Shown: positions 1 through 7,956, numbered from the stretch's first letter. The stretch is 10,319 nucleotides of DNA from Cudoniella acicularis (GCA_013054445.1 JAAMPI010001812.1:1-10319), one strand, 5' to 3'. Translations and numbers: made by a program. Notes: generated by a model not told the origin, from the sequence alone.

Positions 1-1
1 C

Positions 2-945
2 GGTATAGGAGGTAAGTAGGCCTGGCCTAAGTAAAGTAAAGGTATAGATTACTAACTTTATTTTATTCGCTGGTACAGCAGGTAAGTAGACCTGGCCTGA
101 GTAAAGTAAGCGTATGGATTACTGATTTTATTTTTTTCGCTGGCATAGGATGTAAGTAGACCTGGCCTAAGTAAAATAAGTGTGTGGATTACTGACTTTA
201 TTTTGTTCGCTGGTATAGGGGGTAAGTAGACCTGGCCCGAGTAAGTAAGTATAGGGATTGCTGACTTTGTTTTGTTTATTGGTATAGATAGTAAGTAGAT
301 CTGGCCTAGATAAAGTAAGCGTATAGATTACTAACCTTATTTTGTTTGCTGGTATAGGTGGTAAGTATAGCTATCCTGAGTAAAATAAGCGTGTGGATTG
401 CTAACCTTATTTTGTTCGCTGGTGTAGTGGGTAAGTAGACCTGGCTTGGGTAGAATAAGCGTATAGATTGCTAACCTTATTTTGTTCGCTGGAATAGCCT
501 GTAAGTATAGCTGGCTAAGTAAAGTAAGCTTGTAGATTACTAACTTTATTTTGTTTGTTGGTATAGACGGTAAGTAGAGCTCACCTAAGTAAAGTAAGCA
601 TATAGATTACTGACTTTTATTTTGCTCACTGGTGTAGATAGTAAGTAGACCTGGCTTAAGTAAAGTAAGCGTATAGATTACTGACTTTATTTTGTTCGCT
701 GGCATAGGACGTAAGTAGACCTGACCTAACTAAAGCAAGCGTGTAGATTACTAACCTTATTTTGTTCGCTGGTATAGGAGGTAAGTAGAGCTAGCCTGAG
801 TAAAGTAAGCGTATAGATTGCTAACCTTATTTTGTTCGCTGGTATAGGAGGTAAGTAGACCTGGCTTAAGTAAAGCAAGCGTATGGATTACTGATCTTTA
901 TTTTATTCGCTGGTGTAGGAGGTAAGTAGATCTGGCCTAAGTAAA
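2..945 (+). repeat. Tandem array of intron-like ~70-bp units, 13 full copies plus a partial 14th
   Basis: Units start at 2, 72, 142, 212, 281, 351, 421, 491, 560, 631, 701, 771, 841 and 912, giving periods of 69-71 bp. Similarity stops near 945, where the last copy diverges into unique sequence. Each unit reads GGTATAG (or a close variant), a free triplet, then GTAAGTAG, a TAAGTAAAGTAAG block, an ACTAAC/GCTAAC/ACTGAC-type branch site, a T-rich tract, and GCTGGTATAG of the next unit. GTAAGT is invariant in all 14 copies and the acceptor AG in every copy. Intron-like segments measure 66, 67 or 68 nt, but the triplet between acceptor and donor is always exactly 3 nt. The array enters from the left edge, so its true length is unknown. 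No long ORF crosses it in any frame. Confidence 0.97.
9..921 (+). CDS. Candidate run of 14 single-codon (3-nt) microexons forming the N-terminus of the HET protein
   Basis: Between each intron-like acceptor and the next GTAAGT donor lie three bases: GAG at 9, CAG at 79, GAT at 149, GGG at 219, ATA at 288, GTG at 358, TGG at 428, CCT at 498, ACG at 567, ATA at 638, GAC at 708, and GAG at 778, 848 and 919. Joined in phase 0 they encode E-Q-D-G-I-V-W-P-T-I-D-E-E-E without a stop and run in frame into the exon at 991. Seen directly: donor, branch and acceptor signals in every unit, and fixed triplet length despite intron length changes. Inferred: that the triplets are exons. Alternatives are skipping of some or all units as one longer intron, or a minisatellite inside a 5' intron. 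The upstream exon and start codon lie outside the window. Confidence 0.66.
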
Positions 946-990
946 ACATGGCCTTTTAAATTGATTGGTGCTATGCTGAACAGAATATAG
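922..990 (+). other. Last array intron, joining the microexon run to the HET exon
   Basis: The donor GTAAGT at 922-927 belongs to the partial 14th repeat unit, but from about 946 the sequence is unique. It still holds a branch-like GCTGAAC near 975-981 and an ATATAG acceptor ending at 990. Its length is 69 nt, almost that of the repeat introns (66-68). The next base, 991, is the first base of the HET reading frame, directly after an in-frame TAG (988-990) that the intron would remove. This ties the repeat donors to a real gene and sets the phase (0) of all upstream triplets. Confidence 0.72.
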
Positions 991-3053
991 ATCAATGATA
1001 GATGGTCCTATGTCGCAGACAATCATTTTGCCGTGGAATTTTTACGAATTAACCAGCCAGATATATTACCTCAACAGCCAGCCTTTTCGCAATTATGTGG
1101 GGACTGTAGCAATATCTCGTTGCAGGATTTCCGCCGTAACGTCACGCCCTCTCAGCTGAGAAAAACTGTAGAGTCTTGTGACCTCTGCAAAATGCTCGGG
1201 AAATCCTCAAAGCTGCTTAGCACAAACGATCAAAAAGGCATTGAGCTCTATAGAGATGGCTCGATGTTAAAAATAAAGGATCATGAACCGCCTGTTCTTA
1301 GAATATGTATAGATCCAGGTATGTAAACATATCCTCAACCTTTTCTATAAGTAGGAGAAGATGAAAACGTTATACTACAAGATAACTTACCTCCTATATT
1401 GTGGACAGGATCTAAAGCAGCTCCTGCTAATATCCAAGTCGGATTCCCTATATTGCCCGAAGCGGGGAGTCCGATCCATTTCAAGTTGCTCCGCGAATGG
1501 CTTCGAGTTTGTGACAACCAGCATTCCTGTCTGCCTGGATCCGACAGTTTACTACCCACTAGAGTCCTTGATGTAGGAGATCACATGAACTCGGATTCAC
1601 TCCGCCTTTACTGTACAAACGGAGATGAACAAGGAAAGTACATTGCTTTGTCTCATTGCTGGGGCATACTTCAAGAGAGCAAGAAATTTTGCACTTATGG
1701 TCATAATATCGCCGCCCTGTGTGAAAGCATCGACTTCAATAAACTACCAAAGACATTTCAAGATGCTGTTATAGTCACTCGAGAACTCGGTAAACGATTC
1801 CTCTGGATTGACTCGATTTGTATAATTCAGGATGACAAAGATGACTGGGACAGGGAGTCCCAGAAGATGGAAACGTTCTTCAGTTCGGCCTATTGTACGA
1901 TCGCTGCTAGCTCCGCTGAAGATTCTACCAAAGGATTTCTCAGTCCACGGTCACCAAGTAAGCCAGCAAGAGAGTGTGTAAAGGTTCCAAATGCCTTAGA
2001 TACCTCACTTTATATTTGCGAAATTATCGACAATTTTCATCACGACGTGGAGAAAGGAAAACTAAGTCAACGGGGTTGGGTGTTACAAGAACGAGCCTTA
2101 TCACGTCGGACAATCCACTTCACCACGGCACAGACTTATTGGGAATGTGGTGAGGGCGTTCACTGTGAAAGCCTCATCAAAATGCACAAGTAAGTCTATC
2201 AAGCCTAATATAATTCTATTACGAGCCAAAATCCCTCCTAGAGCCTTTGTATGTCTGTATTCCCATTCTATTAAAGGCTATTTTGACTACCTTGACGGTT
2301 TGGCGAGTGATTAGATATATCTGACCTTTTGTCTTTAGTGAGAAAGCACGTTTGCTAGGCGATCCTCAGTTTCCTGAGTCTATTTTGGGCAGGGCTGACA
2401 AAAACAAAATCCGTCTCTTTGAGTCCGTCTTTGAGATGTATTCGAAGCTTGCCCTTACAAAATGTGCCGACAGGTCCGTTGCGATCTCTGGACTGGAGAA
2501 CAGATTTGCAAGTACTTTCCACACTGAAGGGAGACACGGCATTTTCCAGTGTTACCTACATCGGAGCATCCTGTGGCAACGGTCTAGGGAGGAGAGGATG
2601 AAGCGGATAGAATACCCGCCAGACCGGAAGGTGCCGTCGTGGTCCTGGATGGCATATGAAGGAGAGATCAGTTATATGGATATTCCATTCAATCGGGTAG
2701 AATGGAGCAACGCCGTCAAATGTTTCTCTGGCGAACTTGTACTGAAAGCTCCGGTGAGAGAGTTCTTACGTTGTACGATCGAACTACAGAATACAGAATG
2801 CGCTATATTTGCTAAAGGGGCCGATAAAAGAGGATGGCTGAAGTTCGATAGGGAGGACATGACAGATATTCAAAGATTGAAGTGCATTGTCGTTGGAAGG
2901 GCACGCGAAGGACAAGAAACAGTTGAGCAAGAACATTATGTATTGGCTGTTGTGCAGAGACTTGAGGGAGGTTATGAAAGAGTCGGGGTCGGTTCTATCC
3001 AAAGGAGACAAATTTCGTTGAAGGGAGGGGAGTTTGAGTCGCGAATTATTTGA
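991..3053 (+). CDS. HET-domain protein (heterokaryon-incompatibility family), 5' end incomplete
   Basis: HET-domain proteins are fungal self/non-self recognition and cell-death effectors, usually cytoplasmic. Proposed exons are 991-1318, 1409-2189 and 2339-3053, about 607 codons. Exon 1 has the usual paired cysteines upstream of the domain (LCGDC, SCDLC). Exon 2 carries the HET motifs: YIALSHCWG (about 1639-1665), LWIDSICIIQDDKDDW with the following M-x-FFSSAYCTIAASSA stretch, and RGWVLQERALSRRTIHF. All look intact. Intron 2 (2190-2338, GTAAGT, branch CTGAC, TTTAG) is well defined and phase-consistent. Intron 1 starts at GTATGT (1319), but three in-frame acceptors exist (ending 1354, 1381, 1408). 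I prefer 1408 because the first gives only 36 nt. There is no in-frame ATG before the first cysteine pair, so the start must come from an upstream spliced exon through the repeat array. The stop TGA is at 3051-3053. Confidence 0.9.
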
Positions 3054-3268
3054 CGTTGTTTGTGCCCACCACTGGCTTGGGATCCACGGCTGAGGCATAT
3101 AGCCCATACATGTCCTTTCATGTGCTATTAATATACTAGAACCATAGGTTTAGTATATGATACTGGGTAGCCGATAGTTGAGCAGTGATATCGTACCTTC
3201 ACGACCTCTGTTACGACGTCATCGTCTATGTCCGTATGAATCACCATGACCCTAGACACAAAGAAGAA
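3054..3268. other. 3' flank of the HET gene, no gene seen
   Basis: This holds the presumed 3' UTR and terminator of the HET gene. I see no convincing reading frame, RNA gene or repeat. Confidence 0.5.
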
Positions 3269-3578
3269 CTAAGGGCTAGAAAGAGCGCTCAAGAATGCCT
3301 CGACAGCACCTTCTCGCGCCAGATACCTCATCTGTATCATGCACATACGGGTCCATAGGCTTTCCCGGAGCCCATGTCCCAGTTCGGTACGTTGAATTCA
3401 ACACTACCAACGAAACATTTCCTTAGCCCACATACTTTGGCTCCCGAGGTGTGATACCGTGCACGACATGGACGTGGTTCTTGAAATGATTGACGTTGTT
3501 GAGAACCACACCCTCAGACTTATACATAGGATGGTGATAGATGAACTTCTCGTCTGCGGCTTGATATTTCGGGTACGA
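3269..3578 (-). pseudogene. Decayed reverse-strand coding remnant, family not recognised
   Basis: Reading the reverse strand from 3578, a frame runs to a TAA at 3425-3423 with protein-like composition rich in H, N, V and Y (for example KFIYHHPMYKSEGV and NHFKNHVHVVHGITP). Protein-like sequence resumes in a different frame from about 3388 (GHGLRESLW, then MRYLAREGAVEAFLSALSSP) to a TAG at 3271-3269. The two pieces together look like a frameshifted and stop-interrupted C-terminal part of a once-functional gene, with the 5' part lost in the AT-rich block to the right. It converges on the HET gene. I cannot name the family. An intron between the pieces instead of damage cannot be excluded. Confidence 0.4.
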
Positions 3579-3589
3579 TTAGAATAGCA

Positions 3590-3989
3590 ACAACTTTACA
3601 TACACTAATTAAGTTATACAGCGCCACAGGTCGCTTGCGACTTCCTAATCAAGTCTAGTAGTAGAACTTAACGACCTAATTAAAAAAGTATTATCTAATC
3701 AGATTAGTAAAATTATTTAGTAAAAGACCGACTAATAAAAGCGCTCGTATAATCAGCTAGTTCAGCCTCTTAACGCTTAAGTAAGCGTTCCTGTCTGTCG
3801 GTATCTAATAAATCATAGAACTTAGTAACTTTAAAGAAGCGAGTCCTAATTTAGTCTAGCACTTTACTCGTAACAAGCTTAGCCTCTAAATGACGTGATA
3901 GTCCCCTAACTTAGTCATCCTCTACCTCTATAAGACTATAACTAATATAAACCTCGAACCCTAATTTATTAAATTAATCTAAATTTTAT
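3590..3989. repeat. AT-rich, RIP-like degenerate sequence
   Basis: The block is dense in TAA, TTA, CTA and TAG on both strands and poor in CpA and TpG. A hand count of 3661-3720 gives TpA 11, ApT 7, CpA 1, TpG 0, ApC 3 and GpT 3. That fits fungal repeat-induced point mutation, which turns CpA into TpA. No ORF survives. It is probably an old, mutated repeat abutting the inverted-repeat element at 3990, but I cannot identify the original element. Confidence 0.5.
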
Positions 3990-4402
3990 CTACTATCCTC
4001 CCCCCCGGTTCATTAGCTATTTTGCCACTTTATTGCCACTGTTGCGATACCGTCCAGCACCCCACTTCTCTTTCCACCAGGCACCTGATTATTGTCCAAA
4101 ATCGCCCAGAAAGATAAAACTGACACAATTGANGTTATTCCCNCAAATATTTACACANTATAAGCGNATACTTTAGATTTTCATAAATCCTTTTCCTTCG
4201 ACAAGNTTACTTAGTAGAGGGCCCTCTTCCTTCCTCCCTACTTTTAGTAGCGTTACGCGAGCCCTGAAATTAAATAATACATGCCATCTATAGTACTGGC
4301 TATAGAGGTGAAGAAAAGTATAGTGGAATTATAAGTGGAGTGCTTAGGCGTGGTGATAAAGTGGCAAAATAGCTAATGAACGGGGGGGGGGAGGGATAGT
4401 AG
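3990..4402. mobile_element. Non-autonomous DNA transposon (MITE-like) with ~45-bp terminal inverted repeats
   Basis: The left arm (about 3990-4033: CTACTATCC, a C-run, GTTCATTAGC, TATTTTGCCACTTTAT) is matched in reverse complement by the right arm (about 4355-4402). The arms differ mainly in C-run length (7 versus 10) and one or two bases next to it. The interior is about 320 bp with no coding capacity. It contains a small palindromic CTATAG...CTATAG motif near 4288-4307 and TTGCCACT repeated inside the left end. TA dinucleotides lie at both outer ends, as expected for TA-inserting Tc1/mariner/pogo-type elements, but the exact edges and target duplication are uncertain. No transposase is present, so an autonomous partner would have to act in trans. 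Confidence 0.75.
4133..4206. other. Five ambiguous bases (N)
   Basis: N occurs at 4133, 4143, 4158, 4167 and 4206, all inside the inverted-repeat element and nowhere else in the window. This is typical of low-quality base calls or collapse of several element copies during assembly, so the element interior is not exact. Confidence 0.9.
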
Positions 4403-4403
4403 A

Positions 4404-4745
4404 AAAGGAACGGTTGCGTGACGGTTGCGAAATGGTTTCAATTATCAACGGTTACGATTTGCCAACCGTCGAAATTGGTTGCACTTTGCGATGTGCAACA
4501 GATAATTCTCCCTGTCCTGTGATTGGTTATCGAGTTTGAAAAGTAAGTGATTATCTTATGATAGGTATATAAGTGCGAACCGTTGCGGGACGGCTGCGCA
4601 GCGGTTCCAAACTCGCAACGGCTGCACAACGGTTGCACAACGGTTATGAAAAGACAACGGCTGTAAGAAATCAACCGTCGAAATCGGTTGCGCCCTGCGA
4701 TGTGCAACAAAAAATATTTCCGCGTTGCCCATTGGTAGAAAATCC
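4404..4745. repeat. ACGGTTGC-type motif cluster with a 38-bp direct repeat
   Basis: About eleven copies or near copies of (A)ACGGTTGC / ACGGCTGC occur here, in both orientations. One imperfect hairpin near 4577-4606 has arms AACCGTTGCG and CGCAGCGGTT. A 38-bp segment at 4463-4500 recurs at 4672-4709 with four differences, all transitions, the left copy being the more T/A-rich. Short clustered motifs of this type resemble transposase-binding subterminal repeats of hAT-like elements, but I see neither defined ends nor a transposase. Short ORFs on both strands are by-products of the repetition. Confidence 0.6.
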
Positions 4746-5530
4746 CACCCAGCTGTTTGAGCGCTCAGGGTCCACTTCGCGATATTAGGTAGGCACTTCA
4801 AAATAATTAAATAGATATTAATTTCAAATAGTAGTTAATTCAATCATGAATTCAATATAAATTCAAGCTGTGTCATTCCCCTAAAGAATGTACAAAATTA
4901 ATATAGTGCCTGTTCTTTGAAGTGTTGCCAAGAGACTATGTAGAGTATCGCTAGACATTCGGAGGGGCTGGCGCTTTTTAAACAATTATATCTATCGTAA
5001 AGACAAAGATATGATTATAAGATTCCTAGAACTTCAAATCCTATATCAAGATTCGTGACTGCTGAAACACAGTAATAGCATTGCCGTTTTCTAGCGTCTG
5101 TTCAAGGGCCGTCGGACGAGGCAGTTCAAACACGTGATTATCGGGGAGACTTGACTGGGGATGCAGTGCGACTTGAAAATTTTATGACTCCAGAGCTAAA
5201 GTCAATAGATACGTAAATACCCTCGCATGCACCAAAGAGAGCAAAATCGAGCAAAGAGCTTTCCCAAAGTCACGTGACTCAAGTCAAAACTCGAGTCATG
5301 ATCAGGAGGTCAGGAAAGCTGAGTGGAACCTGCTCATTGTGGGCTCTACCGAACTCAAATAAGTGGAATGATGACGCTGGAATAGAACCACATACGCAAC
5401 GTGGCAGATATGATAGGGAAAGGAGTTTTGATCGAGTAATTATCGAGTAAACATCGGCTGAGTGGTGAAGTCGCTAAGGGCGCTAAGAAATTAACCCTCA
5501 CCGTGCTTCCGAACCTCGCCTGAGTTTCAA
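4746..5530. other. Intergenic AT-rich stretch, no gene seen
   Basis: About 4800-4920 is very AT-rich with several TTCAA-containing words. The rest is mixed and has no credible reading frame or RNA gene. The only clear structure is the CACGTG palindrome at 5268-5279, with a second CACGTG near 5131. Confidence 0.5.
5268..5279. promoter_or_regulatory. CACGTG palindrome (E-box type)
   Basis: AGTCACGTGACT is a perfect 12-bp palindrome containing the CACGTG core bound by fungal bHLH factors such as Cbf1-type proteins. Another CACGTGAT lies near 5131. Both are far from the allantoinase start, about 1 kb upstream, so a role is speculative. Confidence 0.3.
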
Positions 5531-5567
5531 TTCGTTGAACGACACTTCCAGATCTTCCCAATCCGCC

Positions 5568-5747
5568 ATGGCTTACATGAAACCTGCCAGCAGTTGGATC
5601 GCAATATATGTGTCTTCTACCTCTCCAGAATGTACTGATGTATCTTCAGATGCGATGCGTTATGTCAGCGACGACTTGCTGGCCAATCCGACTCTCCCCG
5701 GGCCCGAACTTGGCGTATTATCAGCTCTAGACAACCCTATACTCTAG
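5568..5747 (+). CDS. Doubtful small hypothetical ORF, 59 aa
   Basis: An ATG at 5568 in a strong initiation context (CCGCCATGGC) opens a 59-residue frame ending at the TAG at 5745-5747. The product starts MAYMKPASSW and is rich in S, P, T and D. It has no recognisable motif, signal peptide or membrane segment, and no clear introns. The favourable start context is the only positive evidence. It may equally be chance in intergenic DNA or part of the allantoinase upstream region. Confidence 0.2.
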   Translation: MAYMKPASSWIAIYVSSTSPECTDVSSDAMRYVSDDLLANPTLPGPELGVLSALDNPIL

Positions 5748-5757
5748 CATCGGGCCT

Positions 5758-6162
5758 AGATAGGCGTTTACTCGATCAAAACTGGCTTTAGGCGGTCCAA
5801 GTAGCATTGATGAGTTCTAGAGGCCTTTTCCTCCTTGTTCCTGCTGCCGTAGTGGCCGCCGATGCTTGGCCGCGCTCGAGTTGCGGAAATGCGGGCCCTA
5901 GATACGTGAAGATAGGTGAGAGAGATAAGGACCTAGTGGGCTGTTGAAGCATTGCACATGCACCCCACAAAACCCTAGCTCCGATCTTGTTTGTCTATTT
6001 CAAGGCCGTCGTTTTTGTTCCTTACCGTCTTTCTCTTCCCCAGATTCTCTGTCTCATTCACCCTCAAACATAACAAAGAGGAGCATTTTCCTCCTTTTTC
6101 TGCTTATCAGCACTAATATCAAGGCTAAATCGCTTATCTTTTCCCCCTCAACACCACGATAA
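5758..6162. promoter_or_regulatory. Cluster of six GATA-factor motifs upstream of allantoinase
   Basis: HGATAR sites, the core bound by fungal nitrogen regulators of the AreA/NIT2 type, occur at 5758-5763 (AGATAG), 5910-5915 (AGATAG), 5923-5928 (AGATAA), 6104-6109 (TGATAA, reverse strand), 6134-6139 (AGATAA, reverse strand) and 6157-6162 (CGATAA). They lie about 110-515 bp before the allantoinase ATG, with pyrimidine-rich runs (about 6005-6150) typical of fungal core promoters. Nitrogen-regulated expression of a purine-catabolism gene would fit. Binding is inferred from motif and position only. Confidence 0.5.
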
Positions 6163-6273
6163 GCGCATTCCTCCGGGAAATTCTCTTGTTTACTCCCCAG
6201 AAACACCTCAATTACGTCTATACACCTCCTGCGAAGTCTCAATTACCTCGAAATCCTCAGATTCGCAATCACA

Positions 6274-7956
6274 ATGACTCTCAACGATCGATCTACATAT
6301 CTTCCTTACCCAACACCCGCTCACACCCCTCCTAACGATTCCAACATCCCACTTACGGTCATCGTATCCTCCCGTGCAGTCATCTTCGATCAAGACAACA
6401 ATTTGATTGTTTCACCTGCAACTCTCACATTGTCTCCGCAGACTGGGACAATCATTTCGATCCTTCCTACTATACTCCCTCCTACTAGCTTCCCTCCGAA
6501 TACTACATATATAGACCACTCGCCGCATTTGTTGCTGCCTGGTCTGGTTGATGCTCATGTGCATCTGAATGAGCCTGGAAGAACGGAATGGGAGGGCTTC
6601 AATACTGGTACGAGAGCTGCAGCCTCAGGCGGTGTAACAACCGTTATTGATATGCCATTGAATGCAATTCCACCAACCACAACTGCCAATGGGCTGAAGG
6701 AGAAGATCAAGGCTGCTGAGGGGCAATGCTGGGTTGATGTTGGTTTCTATGGTGGTATAATTCCTGGAAACGCATTAGAATTGTTGCCGCTTGTTGAAGC
6801 TGGTGTCAGGGGCTTCAAGGGCTTCTTGATAGAGAGCGGTGTAAGTCTTCCTGCCAATTATGAAGTATCCTACTAAACCTGGCATGAATAGGTCGACGAG
6901 TTTCCTGCAGTATCATCCTCTGATGTAGCACTCGCTATGACAACCCTGTCATCTACACCCACAACCCTCATGTTCCACGCCGAAATGATTCCACCCATCA
7001 CCGCCTCCGTCGGCGACGACGTCCAAGTCTCGCTTCCGCCCCTCGAGCCCTCAGGCCCATTAACCTCCTATTCTACCTTCCTCTCCTCCCGCCCGCCAGC
7101 CTTCGAAACCTACGCCATCGAAGAAATCCTCTCACTCTCTCACCTCGCACCAGAGCTGCAACTCCACATCGTGCACCTCTCTGCCATCGAAGCCATTCCC
7201 ATACTACGCGCCGCACGAGACCGAGGTGTCAAAATCACTGCGGAAACCTGCTTTCATTACCTGGCTCTTGCATCTGAAGAGGTTGCCGACGGTGACACAA
7301 GACATAAATGCTGTCCTCCCATCCGCAACTCCGTCAATCGCGATGGTCTCTGGTCCGAACTCGCCTCCCCGAATTCTGTCCTCCAGACTATTGTCTCGGA
7401 TCATAGCCCTTGCACCCCGGAGCTAAAACTCCTACCTGACGGCCTGAGTCGCGGATGCGGCGCTTCTCACTCCCACGCTAGAGAGATAAAAGGTGTCAAC
7501 GGCGAGATAATAAGCAAAGAAGAAGCAGAGGAAAGAGAAAAAGGCGATTTCTTTGCTTCGTGGGGCGGAATTTCATCCGTAGGTCTTGGGCTACCAATCT
7601 TGTGGACTGCGGCTTCGGAGCGATCCGAACCTATCAGTATCACAGATGTGGTACGCCTGTGCTCCGTGAATACGGCAGCGCAAGTTGGCTTGAGCCATAA
7701 GAAAGGAGGCTTGAGACCGGGTATGGATGCCGACGTGTGCGTGTTTGATGATAAAGGCGAGTTTGTAGTGGGCAGAGAGCAGATGTTATTTAGGAACAAG
7801 GTGTCACCTTATCAGGGGAGGAAAATGAGGGGTGTAGTTAAGGAGACTTGGTTGAGAGGCCAAAAAGTGTTTGAGAGGGATGGCGCGAATGGTGGGTTTG
7901 TGGATAAAGGTGGTTTGCCGAGAGGTACTTTGTTGTTGGAGAAGAGGAAATGTTGA
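6274..7956 (+). CDS. Allantoinase (allantoin to allantoate, purine catabolism)
   Basis: This is a cyclic amidohydrolase that hydrolyses (S)-allantoin to allantoate, letting the fungus use purines as nitrogen source; in yeast the gene is DAL1. Exons are 6274-6840 and 6892-7956, joined by a 51-nt phase-0 intron (GTAAGT, branch TACTAAAC, acceptor TAG). The product is 543 aa, slightly long for the family owing to a P/T-rich first ~30 residues. Signatures: [20 protein letters not shown] with metal ligands H95 and H97, the K182 in GFKGF expected to be carbamylated, H218 (FHAEM), H284 (HIVHLSA), and D359 in [11 protein letters not shown]. The spacing H95/H97/K182 and the order match bacterial All[14 protein letters not shown] stretch closes the barrel near the C-terminus. 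The ATG at 6274 is in good context (CACAATGA). The stop TGA is at 7954-7956. Confidence 0.96.

Noticed and set aside
2..945. CRISPR-like array (conserved repeats separated by variable parts)
   Set aside because: The variable parts are only 3 nt, the repeats are ~67 nt with intron signals, and the surrounding genes are fungal.
2..945. Plain minisatellite or satellite DNA with no gene role
   Set aside because: It does not explain invariant splice motifs, fixed 3-nt gaps despite intron indels, triplet-specific divergence, or in-phase entry into the HET exon. It remains the null hypothesis.
1033..1326. Stand-alone small ORF starting at GTG 1033
   Set aside because: It is the middle of the HET exon. 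The frame is open back to 991 and leaves through a GTATGT donor at 1319.
2784..3107. Reverse-strand ORF over the HET 3' exon
   Set aside because: It lies antisense to clear HET coding sequence and has no motif.
4438..4801. Overlapping ORFs on both strands in the ACGGTTGC patch
   Set aside because: Their peptides are translated repeats (for example NRCA...VVQPL words) in several frames, with no family resemblance.
4766..4930. Small hAT-like element (CAGGGTC near 4766, inverted CACTTCAAA/TTTGAAGTG at 4793 and 4916)
   Set aside because: The inverted match is only about 9 bp, the ends do not pair, and no 8-bp target duplication is visible.
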